A stretch of 40,972 nucleotides of DNA from Myxococcales bacterium (GTDB lineage Bacteria > Myxococcota_A > Polyangia > Palsa-1104): assembly GCA_003170275.1 (NCBI GenBank), contig PNAM01000012.1, positions 98,217-139,188 of the forward strand. The letters are read 5' to 3'. Both the position numbers and the translations under genes were made by a program. The notes under the pieces were generated by a model that saw nothing but the letters and a program-made list of their open reading frames with translations, was not told the origin of the DNA and ran no database searches. The stretch's first letter is position 1. Every line of letters starts with the position of its first letter. Shown piece by piece: positions 24,183 through 34,633 of the stretch.

Positions 24183-24428
24183 TTACTTCACAACCTTGCC
24201 CTTCTTCGCGGTGCAATCCTTCTCGGTCGACTCGACCCAGCCCTTGCCCTTGCAGTCGTTCATCCCCTTGCAGGACGAGGCTCCACCCTTGCAGGCGCCC
24301 TTGCCCTTGCAATCGTTGATGCCCGTGCAATGAACCTTGTCGCCGGCTCCAGCGTGAACAACCGCCGGGATCGCCGCCGCAAACAGACCCGCAACCGTAG
24401 CCGCAACAAAAGCACCCTTCATCGTCAT
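24183..24428 (-). CDS. bufA: BufA2-type periplasmic bufferin precursor
   Basis: An 81-residue Cys-rich precursor with a cleavable signal peptide (GAFVAATVAGLFAAAIP, cleavage near VHA-GA). The mature part holds six cysteines in Lys/Gly-rich repeats: HCTGINDC, KGKGAC, SSCKGMNDCKGKGW, then KDC. This matches the BufA2 family of bufferins, which are RiPP metallophores matured in the cytoplasm by DUF692/DUF2063 pairs and exported to the periplasm, where they buffer copper (family knowledge). AGGAG lies 8 bases before the ATG at 24428. Upstream DNA (24429-24507) is AT-rich and should hold the promoter. Confidence 0.93.
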   Translation of the reverse strand: MTMKGAFVAATVAGLFAAAIPAVVHAGAGDKVHCTGINDCKGKGACKGGASSCKGMNDCKGKGWVESTEKDCTAKKGKVVK

Positions 24429-24507
24429 CTCTTCGTCTCCTATTGGTTAGCTCTAAAAGCCGCGCGTACCATAAACCAAGAGGAGGCGAAAAGCAAAATA
24501 GTTACCG

Positions 24508-25671
24508 TTACTCGCAGTAGCCCATGCTGCACGTTGTGGTCTCGCCGGCCGCCGTGCACTGCGCGCAGTCGGCGTTCGAGAAGCAGTGCGAGCGACACAT
24601 CGCGTTGACGCACTCCTGACCGACGCCGCAATCCGCGTTGGCCTTGCACTGCGGAACCTTGCCGGTGTTGGGCTGGCACACGCCGCCGCTGCACACGTCC
24701 GCGGCGTTGGCGCAATCGGCGGTGGTGGTGCAGCCGCCGTGGCACACGCCGTTGATGCAGGTGTTGCCCGCGCCGCAGTCCGTATTATAGATGCAGCCGC
24801 CGCCGCCCGCCGGATTGGTCACGCAATGACCGGTCTGGCAGATCTGACCGGTGCCGCACTGCGTGTTGCTGGTGCAGCCCTTGTCGCACTGGCCCGCGAC
24901 GCACTGACCGCCGGCGCCGCACTCGCTGTCGGTGGTGCAGATGCCGGATCCCGAGCCGGTCTTGCACTGGCCGTTGGTGCAGGTCTGGCCGGTCGGGCAG
25001 GTCGCGTCGCTGGTGCAGGTGGTGGCCGAGCCGGTCGGCGCGCAGGTGCCGTTCTGGCAGGAGTAGTTGGAGCCGAACGACGTGCAATCCTGGTCGGTCT
25101 GGCACAGGCCGGTCTCGGAGCAGCTTCCGTTCTGGCAGAAGCAACCCTGTGCGCAGTCGGCCGAGGTGGTGCAGCCGCTCGGACCGGGCACGCACGTGTG
25201 ACGCGAATCACAGACCATCCCGGCGCCGCAATCCGCGTTGCTGCTGCACGTCCAGCTCTGTGCGCAGGTCTGGGTGTTGGGGTTGCAGAAGTAGCCGCTG
25301 GCGCAGTCGGTGTCGACGGTGCACGCGCTGCCACCGCCGCCGCCGCCGACCCCGCCGGCCGGCTCGCACGAATGGCGGGAGACGTCGCAGGTCATCCCGC
25401 TGGCGCAGTCGGCAGTCGTGTCGCAGTAACCGCCCTCGTTACACTGGCCGCTGGAGAGATCGCAGTAACAGCCCTCCTGGCACTGCGCGTTGGAGGTGCA
25501 GCCGGAGGTGGTGGACCCGCCGGATCCTTGACCCTGGCAGCCGTTCTCGTCGCACTGGTAGCAGCCCGTCGAGTCGCAGTACGTGTAGTACCGCTCCGAG
25601 TGATTCTTGAACAGGTCGCAGCCGGCCGCGAACACGAACAGTGGAACCAGGGTGATGACGAACCGACGCAT
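24508..25671 (-). CDS. Cysteine-rich repeat lipoprotein
   Basis: A 387-residue surface or periplasmic protein with a lipobox (FVFAAGC), followed by about ten short cysteine modules of the type C-x(4-6)-C-x(4-6)-C with Gly, Thr and Asn (for example CTTDSECGAGGQC, CTSNTQCGTGQIC). About 60 of its residues are Cys. They are probably disulphide-bonded in the periplasm or on the surface. Proteins of this style are common in Myxococcota; function is unknown and automatic annotation of them is often unreliable. The ATG at 25671 is preceded by GGAGG. It ends 79 bases before bufA2 on the same strand, an intriguing but possibly accidental pairing of two Cys-rich exported proteins. Confidence 0.85.
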   Translation of the reverse strand: MRRFVITLVPLFVFAAGCDLFKNHSERYYTYCDSTGCYQCDENGCQGQGSGGSTTSGCTSNAQCQEGCYCDLSSGQCNEGGYCDTTADCASGMTCDVSRHSCEPAGGVGGGGGGSACTVDTDCASGYFCNPNTQTCAQSWTCSSNADCGAGMVCDSRHTCVPGPSGCTTSADCAQGCFCQNGSCSETGLCQTDQDCTSFGSNYSCQNGTCAPTGSATTCTSDATCPTGQTCTNGQCKTGSGSGICTTDSECGAGGQCVAGQCDKGCTSNTQCGTGQICQTGHCVTNPAGGGGCIYNTDCGAGNTCINGVCHGGCTTTADCANAADVCSGGVCQPNTGKVPQCKANADCGVGQECVNAMCRSHCFSNADCAQCTAAGETTTCSMGYCE

Positions 25672-25827
25672 GGGTGAGTCCTCCGGTAATCGAAGGGCGA
25701 CCACAGCATCGAACGTGCCAGCCGGCCGGGGGACCGTTCTCGACGGGGGATTGGGCGATCGAGATCACACCGGTGGCGATCGTGAACAGCGTTTCACATG
25801 AACGCGTATCTGTGAGTTGACGGTCGC

Positions 25828-26787
25828 TCAGCGGGCGTTCACGACTGCGCGGATGGTTTCCTTGAGCGTGTGACGTGGGCGGAACTGGAGCGTTTCCTTG
25901 GCGCGCGTGCCGTCCACCATGCACACGAAGCGAATGTGATCGAGCTCCGGCACCGGGAACGAGGTCAGCTTGCCGCGCCACAACGCGGTGAGGAACGGCT
26001 TGGCCAGCGGATGCGGAATGGGGACGGTAGTCTTGCCGAGCTCGCGCAGGATGGTCGACAGCGGCACCTCGCCCGGACCGACCACGTTGAAGATGCCGCG
26101 CACCGACGGCTTGAGCGAGCAGACGATCGCCTCGACCACGTCTTCTTCGTGGATCACCTGGACCATGGGATCGAAGCCGAGCAGGGTCGGGACGTAGGGC
26201 AGTCGCAGGTAGTTGGACGGCGCGTTGCGCACGCCGCCCAGGATATGGACCGGTCGCAAGATCACGGTCTCGCATGCCTGCTGCTTCCAGAAGTAGGACG
26301 AGGCCAGCATGTCGACCTCGATCAGATCGCGAATGGCCGGAAAATGCTGGCCGGCCATGAGCGGCGCGTCTTCGGTTAGGAACTGCGAGTTGTCCGGGCG
26401 CGGCCCATAGACATTGGCCGAGGACAGCATCACCAGCTTGGGCACGCCGTACGCCGAGCACGCGTCGAGCAGGCGCGCGGTGCCCTGCACGTTCCACGAG
26501 TGGTGCTCGGCTTCGCTCAGCCGGGGGTCGTGCATCAGGCCCATATGAATGAGCGCCCTTACATCTCCACCGCGAAAAATGTCGCGCGCCTTCTTGGAGC
26601 GCAGGTCGACCTGGATGTGCTCGATGTCGCGCGGCCGTCCCGGAAAGTCTCGCCGGTCGATGCCCACCACCCGACCGTCGCCCTCGCGGTGCAGACGGCG
26701 CGCGACCAGCCGGCCCAGCCGCCCGGCGATCCCGGTGATGACGATCTTGTCTCGCGTGCCGTGGCCGTTGTGGGTCTTGTGGGCCAT
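25828..26787 (-). CDS. SDR-family NAD-dependent epimerase-like protein lacking YxxxK
   Basis: A 319-residue extended short-chain dehydrogenase-like protein. The Rossmann motif TGIAGRLGRLVARRL, the acidic D of GIDRRD, the SSANVYG strand and the LRPVHILG segment place it with the UDP-sugar epimerase-like SDRs. At the usual YxxxK position the sequence reads FPAIRDLIEVD, so both Tyr and Lys appear to be missing. It may bind NAD(P) without catalysis, or use other residues. The gene follows, 2 bases after its stop, the acyltransferase gene on the same strand. A similar SDR/acyltransferase pair exists in mycobacteria (Rv0501/Rv0502), hinting at a lipid-modifying role. Confidence 0.85.
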   Translation of the reverse strand: MAHKTHNGHGTRDKIVITGIAGRLGRLVARRLHREGDGRVVGIDRRDFPGRPRDIEHIQVDLRSKKARDIFRGGDVRALIHMGLMHDPRLSEAEHHSWNVQGTARLLDACSAYGVPKLVMLSSANVYGPRPDNSQFLTEDAPLMAGQHFPAIRDLIEVDMLASSYFWKQQACETVILRPVHILGGVRNAPSNYLRLPYVPTLLGFDPMVQVIHEEDVVEAIVCSLKPSVRGIFNVVGPGEVPLSTILRELGKTTVPIPHPLAKPFLTALWRGKLTSFPVPELDHIRFVCMVDGTRAKETLQFRPRHTLKETIRAVVNAR

Positions 26788-26789
26788 GG

Positions 26790-27641
26790 CTACCAGAAGA
26801 TGTGGCGGCGCTCTTTCAAGCCGAAGCGGATCATGGACTGGATCTCGTTGCGCACCCGCTTCACCTTTTCCTCGAGCACCTCGTCCTCGTCATCCGGATC
26901 GCCGGTGAACTCGAGCGGCTCGCCGAAGTAGATGCGGTACTTGACCGGATAGGGCAACGGCAGAAAAGGCGGGGCCATGCTCAGCGGGATGGCGGGCGCG
27001 CCGAGCAGCCGGGCGAGCGACTTGAGGTTGACCGCCGGGATCTGCTCCTCGGCGCCGATCACCGCGATCGGCACGATCGGCGTATGGGTCTCGAGCGCCA
27101 GGCGCATGAAGCCGAGGCCGAACTCCTGTAGCTGATAGCGCTGCGTGAACGGCTTGGCGATCCCGCGCGCGCCTTCGGGGAACACCAGGATCGCCTCGTC
27201 GTCCTCGAGCAGCCGCTTGCAGTTCTCGGGCGTGCCGGTGATCTGGCCCCAGCGCGCGAACAGGTATGAGGCGAACGGCAGGGTCTGCACGTACTTCTCG
27301 ACCATCGCGCGGATCACGCGCGGCGGATCGCGATCGAAGAGCATCGCGCCGCCGATGCCGATGCCGTCGAACGGGAGCTGGCCGGAATGGTTCGAGACCA
27401 ACAGCACGCGGCCCGGCGGCACGCGCTCCACGCCGTGGCTCTCGACGCGGAAGTAGAAGGTGTGGAAGAAGCGCGCGATCAGCACCGCGGTCTTGGCGTC
27501 GTCGCGGTTGAAGCCGAACGGATCGTAGCCGTACTCGTTCTGGCGCGTCGGCAGCGCCTTGATCTTGGCGCGGAACGCCGGATCGATCTGCCGATCCACC
27601 CACGCCTGGACGCGCGTCTTCAACCAGTCGGTGGCGCCCAT
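26790..27641 (-). CDS. PlsC-like lysophospholipid acyltransferase
   Basis: A 283-residue glycerolipid acyltransferase-family protein. The catalytic His is in VSNHSGQLPFDG, a variant of NHxxxxD with six residues between His and Asp. Block III is ILVFPEGARGIAKPF (FPEG), and the later PIVPIAVIGAEE segment fits block IV. The enzyme presumably transfers an acyl chain from acyl-CoA or acyl-ACP to a lysolipid at the inner membrane. The wider H-x6-D spacing groups it with the Rv0502-like branch rather than with classical PlsC. Gene end and the SDR start are 2 bases apart, so the two are co-translated. The start at 27641 is 66 bases from the divergent PilZ-like gene. Confidence 0.88.
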   Translation of the reverse strand: MGATDWLKTRVQAWVDRQIDPAFRAKIKALPTRQNEYGYDPFGFNRDDAKTAVLIARFFHTFYFRVESHGVERVPPGRVLLVSNHSGQLPFDGIGIGGAMLFDRDPPRVIRAMVEKYVQTLPFASYLFARWGQITGTPENCKRLLEDDEAILVFPEGARGIAKPFTQRYQLQEFGLGFMRLALETHTPIVPIAVIGAEEQIPAVNLKSLARLLGAPAIPLSMAPPFLPLPYPVKYRIYFGEPLEFTGDPDDEDEVLEEKVKRVRNEIQSMIRFGLKERRHIFW

Positions 27642-27707
27642 GCTAGGGCGGAAGTTACTTGCCGCCGAGCGCGTAGGTCAAGTTGTGATAGGCTCAAGGT
27701 TCTCACG

Positions 27708-28154
27708 ATGATCGTCGACGTGCTCTACGAGGGGCTCCCGTTGGCCAAGGGGGCGACCGCACGGCAAGAAGGCGCGGGCGCGTTCATCGAGCTCGAGGCG
27801 CCGATGCCGGTGGGCACGCGGTTGACGGTGCGCGGGCCGGAGGGCGAGCGGCAGGCGCGCGTCGAGCACGTGCATGAAGGCGTCGGGCCGGGCGTGATGG
27901 TGAAGTTCGTCGACGGCGCGTCGCTCGGAGATCCCGGCTCGGAGCGCAAGGCCTCGCAGGTGCCACAACATTCTGCGGCGCGCGAGCCGAACGCGCCCGA
28001 AGGACCGATGGAGACGACCTCCGGCGGCGACACCGTGCCGGACGATTCCGAGCCGGCGGGCGGCGGCGAGACCGAGCCCGGGCCGGACCCTGAAAAGAAG
28101 AGCGGCCGCAAGGACCGGCGCGGCAAGAATCGCAAGACGGTCGCAGGGCACTAG
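27708..28154 (+). CDS. PilZ-like domain protein with low-complexity tail
   Basis: A 148-residue protein. Residues 1-75 resemble a short PilZ-like beta domain as in myxobacterial proteins (FIELEAPMPVGTRLTV, then VEHVHEGVGPGVMVKFVD). The canonical cyclic-di-GMP motifs RxxxR and D/NxSxxG are not visible, so ligand binding is doubtful. The tail is rich in Gly, Glu, Pro and Lys, ends in a basic stretch (KKSGRKDRRGKNRK), and is probably disordered. The ATG at 27708 is the first in frame after the divergent promoter region; the longer open frame upstream reads through the acyltransferase gene. It lies 26 bases before the LD-carboxypeptidase start, probably the same transcript. Confidence 0.7.
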   Translation: MIVDVLYEGLPLAKGATARQEGAGAFIELEAPMPVGTRLTVRGPEGERQARVEHVHEGVGPGVMVKFVDGASLGDPGSERKASQVPQHSAAREPNAPEGPMETTSGGDTVPDDSEPAGGGETEPGPDPEKKSGRKDRRGKNRKTVAGH

Positions 28155-28180
28155 GCGCGCTGGCATGGGAGCGTAGCGAC

Positions 28181-29074
28181 ATGATCCGACCGCCGCGGCT
28201 CAAGATGCGCGACGCGGTGGCGGTGGTGGCGCCGGCGGGACCGGTGCCGCGCGAAGGATTCGCCCGCGGCGAGGCGGTGCTCGCGCGCCACTACGACGTG
28301 GTCTATACCGACCGCGTGTTCGACCGGCGCGGCTTTCTCGCCGGAGACGACGCGGCCCGCCTGGCGGAGCTGCGGCGCGCGATCGCCGATCCGCAGATCC
28401 GCGCGGTGGTATGCGCGCGCGGCGGCTACGGGATCATGCGCCTGTTGCCGGGGCTCGATCCCGCGCTGCTCCTGAACGATCCCAAGCCGATCGTGGGATT
28501 TTCCGACATCACCGCGCTGCACGCGTGGGCTGCGCACGCCGGCGTGGCGTCGGTGCACGGGCCGGTGGTGACGCAGCTCGGAACCCTCGAGGAGGACGAC
28601 GCCGCGTCGCTGTTCGCGCTGCTCGAATCGCCGTCGCCGCCGCCGCCGCTCAGCGGGCTGACGGTGCTGGCGCACGGCCGCGGCGAAGGGCGCCTGGCCG
28701 GCGGCAACCTGGAGATGGTCACCAGTCTTGTCGGCACGCCGTGGGCGTTCCAGCTCGACGGCGCGGTGCTGCTCCTCGAAGAGATCGGCGAGCGGCCCTA
28801 CCGCATCGACCGCGCGCTCACCCAGCTCCTGCTCTCCGGCGCGTTCGATCGGGTGGCCGGCGTGGTGCTCGGCGACTTCGTGCGCTGCGCCGACACCGAC
28901 GACGCGGCCCCCTCGGCCATCGACGTGATCGGCGAGCGCCTGGCCCCGCTCGGCATCCCGGTCGTCTCCGGCGCCCCGATCGGCCACGGCACCCGCAACC
29001 GCGCGGTCCCCCACGGCGCCCTGGTCCGCCTCGAAGGCCCCACCCTCACCTTCCTCGAATCCGCCGTCAGCTAG
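28181..29074 (+). CDS. S66 family LD-carboxypeptidase
   Basis: A 297-residue serine peptidase of the LdcA/MccF family, which removes the terminal D-Ala from murein tetrapeptides during cell-wall recycling. The nucleophile Ser lies in GFSDITAL, the catalytic Glu in LLEEIGERPYRID and the His in IGHGTRN. ARGGYGIMRLL is also typical. No signal peptide is seen, so it acts in the cytoplasm as family members do. GGGAG lies ahead of the ATG. The end overlaps the convergent DUF3467 gene by 4 bases. Another murein gene, mltG, is 0.8 kb downstream. Confidence 0.93.
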   Translation: MIRPPRLKMRDAVAVVAPAGPVPREGFARGEAVLARHYDVVYTDRVFDRRGFLAGDDAARLAELRRAIADPQIRAVVCARGGYGIMRLLPGLDPALLLNDPKPIVGFSDITALHAWAAHAGVASVHGPVVTQLGTLEEDDAASLFALLESPSPPPPLSGLTVLAHGRGEGRLAGGNLEMVTSLVGTPWAFQLDGAVLLLEEIGERPYRIDRALTQLLLSGAFDRVAGVVLGDFVRCADTDDAAPSAIDVIGERLAPLGIPVVSGAPIGHGTRNRAVPHGALVRLEGPTLTFLESAVS

Positions 29075-29376
29075 TGGACGGTGGGTTCTTCTTCGCCTGA
29101 GAGCTCGATCTTGCCGAAGCGCTCTTCGTAGCGTTCGATGTTTTTTTGGAGGGCCGCCAGGAGGCGCTTGGTGTGGCGTGGCGACGAGATGATCCGCGAG
29201 CGCACCTTGGCTACCGGGTTGCCCGGCTGCAGGTACGCGAAGTCGAGGACGAACTCGTTCTCGGTGTGGTTGATGAGCACGATGTTGGAGTAGGTACCCT
29301 GCGCAATCGGCTCGTCGACCTGGAGCTGGATGCGGGGCGGCGCGGGCTTGCTGGGCGGCGGCGGCGTCTCGGACAT
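29071..29376 (-). CDS. DUF3467 family protein
   Basis: A 101-residue protein matching DUF3467. Residues 15-90 hold YSNIVLINHTENEFVLDFAYL and the SRIISSPRHTKRLLAAL segment, both characteristic. The N-terminus is Pro-rich and the C-terminus acidic. Members are small soluble proteins of unknown biochemical role; their antiviral or chaperone-like roles are not established. It is the only minus-strand gene between 27.7 and 41 kb, convergent with the LD-carboxypeptidase (4-base overlap) and divergent from ruvX, so it is probably transcribed on its own from the 62-base gap. Confidence 0.88.
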   Translation of the reverse strand: MSETPPPPSKPAPPRIQLQVDEPIAQGTYSNIVLINHTENEFVLDFAYLQPGNPVAKVRSRIISSPRHTKRLLAALQKNIERYEERFGKIELSGEEEPTVH

Positions 29377-29438
29377 GCGCGCAGCATAACCCGAATGGGG
29401 GTTTGACCGGCGGACGCGCGAGTGGCAGATTTCCGCGA

Positions 29439-29846
29439 GTGCGCGTGCTGGGTCTCGACGTCGGCTCCAAGACCATCGGCGTCGCCGTGACCGATGAGCT
29501 GGGGGTGGCGGCGCACGCGGTCAAGACCCTGCAGCGTCAGGGCACGGTCAAGGACGTGGCCACGGTGCGCGCGCTGGTCGCCGAGTACGCGGCCGAGGCG
29601 GTGGTGGTCGGGATGCCCTACGATCCCGACGGCACCGAGGGGCAGCGCGCCAAGCGGGTGCGCGTGTTCATGGACGCGCTGGCGGCGACCGGCGTGCGCG
29701 TCGAGCACTGGGACGAGAGCTTCTCGACGGTACGCGCCGAAGAGGTGCTGATCCGCGCCGACCTGTCGCGCAAGAAGCGAAAAAAAGTGATCGACCGGCT
29801 GGCCGCGCAGGTCATCCTGCAGGATTGGCTGGATCATGGCTGCTAG
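29439..29846 (+). CDS. ruvX: YqgF/RuvX-type Holliday-junction resolvase-like nuclease
   Basis: A 135-residue RNase H-fold protein. The first strand carries the catalytic Asp in GLDVGSKTIGVAVTD. The second acidic cluster is VVVGMPYDPDGTEG and the third is WDESFSTVRAEE. Family members resolve branched DNA in vitro and process the 5' end of pre-16S rRNA in E. coli. I prefer the GTG at 29439, two residues before the first strand, over the TTG at 29403, which adds a non-conserved basic stretch. The end overlaps mltG by 11 bases. The ruvX-mltG neighbourhood is common in bacteria. Confidence 0.9.
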   Translation: MRVLGLDVGSKTIGVAVTDELGVAAHAVKTLQRQGTVKDVATVRALVAEYAAEAVVVGMPYDPDGTEGQRAKRVRVFMDALAATGVRVEHWDESFSTVRAEEVLIRADLSRKKRKKVIDRLAAQVILQDWLDHGC

Positions 29847-30942
29847 GGATATGAGACGCGCAGCAAAAGTCGTGCTCTCGACGGCGTTCTTGGTGATCGT
29901 CGCGCTGGCGGTGATCGCCTGGAAGGTGACGCGCTACCCGAACGTGGCGGCGGGCGGCCCGCACCGGGAGGCGCGCCTCAAGGTCGAGAAGGGCACCACG
30001 CTCGGCGAGATCGCGCGCCGCCTGGCGGACAAGGGCGTGATCGATCACCCGAGTTGGTTCCGCTTCTACGCCAACGAGCGCGGGCTGTCGCAGAAGATTC
30101 GCGCCGGTCAGTACAGCTTCGCCAACACCATGAGCCCGCGCGAGGTGCTCGACAAGCTGGTCGAGGGCGTGCCGGTCGAGGAGGTCTCGGTGACCATCCC
30201 CGAGGGCAAGAACCTCGAGCAGGTGGCGGCGCTGCTCGAGGAGGCCGGCGTGACCGGCAAGCTCGACGCGCAGAAGGCGGCGCGCGATGCGCAGCTGGTG
30301 CGCGCGCTCGGCGTGCCGGGCGACTCGCTCGAGGGCTATCTGTTCCCCGACACCTATCGCTTCCGGCCGGGCTCGAGCGCCGCCAAGGTGCTGACGCAGA
30401 TGGTCAAGCACGGGCAGGCGATCTACGCCGAGCTCAAGACCAAGCACAAGCTCGGCTTCGCGATGCTCGAGAAGCAGTACAAGTTCGGCGATCGCGAGGT
30501 GGTGCTGATGGCCTCGCTGGTCGAGAAGGAGACCGCGCAGCCGGCCGAGCGGCCGCGCATCGCCGGCGTGTTCTTGAACCGGCTGCGCCTGCCGACGTTC
30601 GTGCCGCACCTGTTGCAGACCGATCCGACGATCGTCTACGGGTGCACCGTGCCGCCGAAGAAGAGCGCGGCGTGCAAGAAGTTCGAGGGGCGCATCCGCC
30701 GCATCCATCTCGAGGACAAAGAGAATCCGTACAACACCTACACGCACGAGGGGCTGCCGCCGGGACCGATCTCCAACCCGGGTCGCGCGGCGCTCGAGGC
30801 GGTGCTCGAGCCGGACTCGACGCCGTACCTGTACTTCGTCTCGAAGAACGACGGCACGCACCAGTTCTCCAAGACCCGCGCGGAGCACGAAGCGGCGGTC
30901 AACAAGTACCAGAAACGCGGCGGAGCCGAATCGGGATCGTGA
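29836..30942 (+). CDS. mltG: Endolytic murein transglycosylase
   Basis: A 368-residue YceG/MltG protein that cleaves nascent glycan strands and so sets their length. One N-terminal membrane helix (VVLSTAFLVIVALAVIAW) anchors it. A LysM-like subdomain follows (KGTTLGEIARRLADKGVI). The catalytic region has GYLFPDTYRF, the essential Glu in SLVEKET, and ends with YNTYTHEGLPPGPISNPG. All expected landmarks are present and length is normal. It overlaps ruvX by 11 bases and its TGA overlaps the GTG of an ABC ATPase (GTGA). An internal ATG at 29851 is an alternative start. Confidence 0.95.
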   Translation: MAARDMRRAAKVVLSTAFLVIVALAVIAWKVTRYPNVAAGGPHREARLKVEKGTTLGEIARRLADKGVIDHPSWFRFYANERGLSQKIRAGQYSFANTMSPREVLDKLVEGVPVEEVSVTIPEGKNLEQVAALLEEAGVTGKLDAQKAARDAQLVRALGVPGDSLEGYLFPDTYRFRPGSSAAKVLTQMVKHGQAIYAELKTKHKLGFAMLEKQYKFGDREVVLMASLVEKETAQPAERPRIAGVFLNRLRLPTFVPHLLQTDPTIVYGCTVPPKKSAACKKFEGRIRRIHLEDKENPYNTYTHEGLPPGPISNPGRAALEAVLEPDSTPYLYFVSKNDGTHQFSKTRAEHEAAVNKYQKRGGAESGS

Positions 30943-31700
30943 GCGAGGCGGGGGTTCAGGCACGCGGCGTCTCCAAGCGCTTCCGCCCGTCGGCGAGCTT
31001 GCGCATGCTGCTCTCGGGCCGGCTGCGCGGGCCGGAGGTCACCGCGCTCGACGGGATCGATCTCGAGGCGGGACGCGGCGAGGCGCTCGGGCTGATGGGC
31101 GCGAACGGCGCGGGCAAGTCGACGCTCCTGCGGCTGTTCGCCGGGCTGTTGGTGCCCAGCGACGGAGCCGTGCGGGTGTGCGGGCTGGACGCGAGCCTGG
31201 GTGGCCCGGCGCTGGCGCGCAAGATCGGCTACGTGGCGGCCGACGAGCGCGGGCTGTCGCCGTATCTGTCGGCGCGCGAGCAGCTCGCGTGGACCGCGGC
31301 GCTCCACGGCTACCGGCGGCGTGCGGCGCTGGTGCGCGTGGGCGAGCTGCTCGAGCGCATGGGGATGACCAGCTACGCCGACCGCGCGCTGCGCGAGCTG
31401 TCGACCGGGATGCGGCGGCGCGCGGCCCTGGCGCGCGGGCTGATCGGCGAGCCCGAGGTGCTGCTGCTCGACGAGCCCACGCGCGGCGTCGATCCGGCGG
31501 GCGTCCACGCGCTGCACGATCACCTACGCGACGTGCTGGCGCGCGGCTGCACGCTGGTGATCGCCACGCACGATCGCGAAGAGGCGCGCGTGCTGTGCAA
31601 GCGCGTGGCGGTGATCGACTCGGCGCGGCTGATCACCGTCGATGAGCCGGAGCGCGCGGTGGCGCGGCTGGTCGGCCTGTTGGGGGACGCGAATGGGTGA
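30939..31700 (+). CDS. ABC transporter ATP-binding protein
   Basis: A 253-residue ATPase. Walker A is GANGAGKST, the signature is LSTGMRRR, Walker B is VLLLDEPT and the H-loop is ATH. The QTR-like start ARGVSKRF and the region around [12 protein letters not shown] are typical of ABC-2 exporters. It is coupled to mltG by a GTGA overlap and overlaps the permease gene by 8 bases. The substrate is unknown. A cell-envelope polysaccharide, lipid or drug are all possible; the murein neighbour suggests, but does not prove, a wall-related cargo. Confidence 0.93.
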   Translation: MSEAGVQARGVSKRFRPSASLRMLLSGRLRGPEVTALDGIDLEAGRGEALGLMGANGAGKSTLLRLFAGLLVPSDGAVRVCGLDASLGGPALARKIGYVAADERGLSPYLSAREQLAWTAALHGYRRRAALVRVGELLERMGMTSYADRALRELSTGMRRRAALARGLIGEPEVLLLDEPTRGVDPAGVHALHDHLRDVLARGCTLVIATHDREEARVLCKRVAVIDSARLITVDEPERAVARLVGLLGDANG

Positions 31701-32520
31701 GCCCCGCGTGGCCATCCTGCCGGTGCTGGGCGCGTCGGTGCGGCGCGCGCTGTACGAGACCGGCAGCGAGCTGACGCCGACCCTGATGCAGCTGGTCGGG
31801 CTGGCGATGGGGCTGCTCTCGCAAGCGTACCTCGGCAAGCTGGTCGATTCGGCGCCCAACGCGCAGCTCGGCAGCTACGCCGGACACTTCGCCACGTTCC
31901 TGTTGCTCGGTACGGCGATGCTCGATCTGCAGAACGCGATCGTCGGCGGGCTGGGGCAGAAGATCCGCCAGGCGCAGCTGCAAGGCTCGCTCGAAGGGCT
32001 GCTCGCGACCCCCACTCCGCCGTCGCTGGTGCTGCTCGCGCTCGCGCTCCCCGACGTGCTGCTCGCGCTCGGGCGCATGGTGATCTACGCGATCGCCGGC
32101 CGGCTGGTGTTCGGCCTGCGCTTTCAGACCGTGAACCCGCTCGGCGTGCTGGTGATGCTGGCCGCCGCGATGGCCGCGTTCGGGGTGGTGGCGCTGATCG
32201 GCGCGTCGCTCACCATGCTGCTGCGGCGCGCCGATCCGCTCAACGTGCTGATCGCGGCGGCCTCGATGATCGCCGGCGGAGTGTTCTATCCGCGAGGCAT
32301 TCTGCCCCACTGGGCGGGCCTGCTCGGCACGTTCCTGCCGATCGCCCCGGTGCTCGATGGGCTGCGCGAGGCGGTGGTCCATTCGGCCGGGCCGATGCAG
32401 CTCGGCGAGCCGTTGTTGCGCCTCGGGGTGATGGTGTTGCTCGTCGGACCGATGGCCGCCTGGCTGTTCGGCCGCATGCTGGCGCGCGCGCGAATCGATG
32501 GCAGCCTTACGTCGTATTGA
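31693..32520 (+). CDS. ABC-2 type transporter permease
   Basis: A 275-residue membrane protein with about six hydrophobic helices and the ABC-2 layout, including the late segment [19 protein letters not shown] that is typical of the family. The start ATG at 31693 overlaps the ATPase gene by 8 bases, with GGGGGA a few bases upstream. It forms the exporter with the preceding ATPase. The end lies 60 bases before prkA; the TGA is inside a possible promoter for prkA. Confidence 0.9.
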   Translation: MGEPRVAILPVLGASVRRALYETGSELTPTLMQLVGLAMGLLSQAYLGKLVDSAPNAQLGSYAGHFATFLLLGTAMLDLQNAIVGGLGQKIRQAQLQGSLEGLLATPTPPSLVLLALALPDVLLALGRMVIYAIAGRLVFGLRFQTVNPLGVLVMLAAAMAAFGVVALIGASLTMLLRRADPLNVLIAAASMIAGGVFYPRGILPHWAGLLGTFLPIAPVLDGLREAVVHSAGPMQLGEPLLRLGVMVLLVGPMAAWLFGRMLARARIDGSLTSY

Positions 32521-32544
32521 GTGGGCTTCGGCCGCACATAAAGT
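32517..32544 (+). promoter_or_regulatory. Possible promoter of the prkA cluster
   Basis: TTGAGT (32517-32522) and TAAAGT (32539-32544) are 16 bases apart and precede the prkA ATG by about 37 bases. Both hexamers are imperfect; the call depends on the AT-rich contrast and on the change of operon at this point. Confidence 0.3.
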
Positions 32545-32580
32545 GGTAAGATCGATGGTGCCCATAACCAGGAGAACGCG

Positions 32581-34626
<2,046 letters not shown>

Positions 34627-34633
34627 AGAACCC

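Noticed and set aside
25672..25827. Short imperfect TCACA/TGTGA palindrome upstream of the Cys-rich lipoprotein
   Set aside because: Only 5-base arms with a 12-base spacer; such matches are expected by chance.
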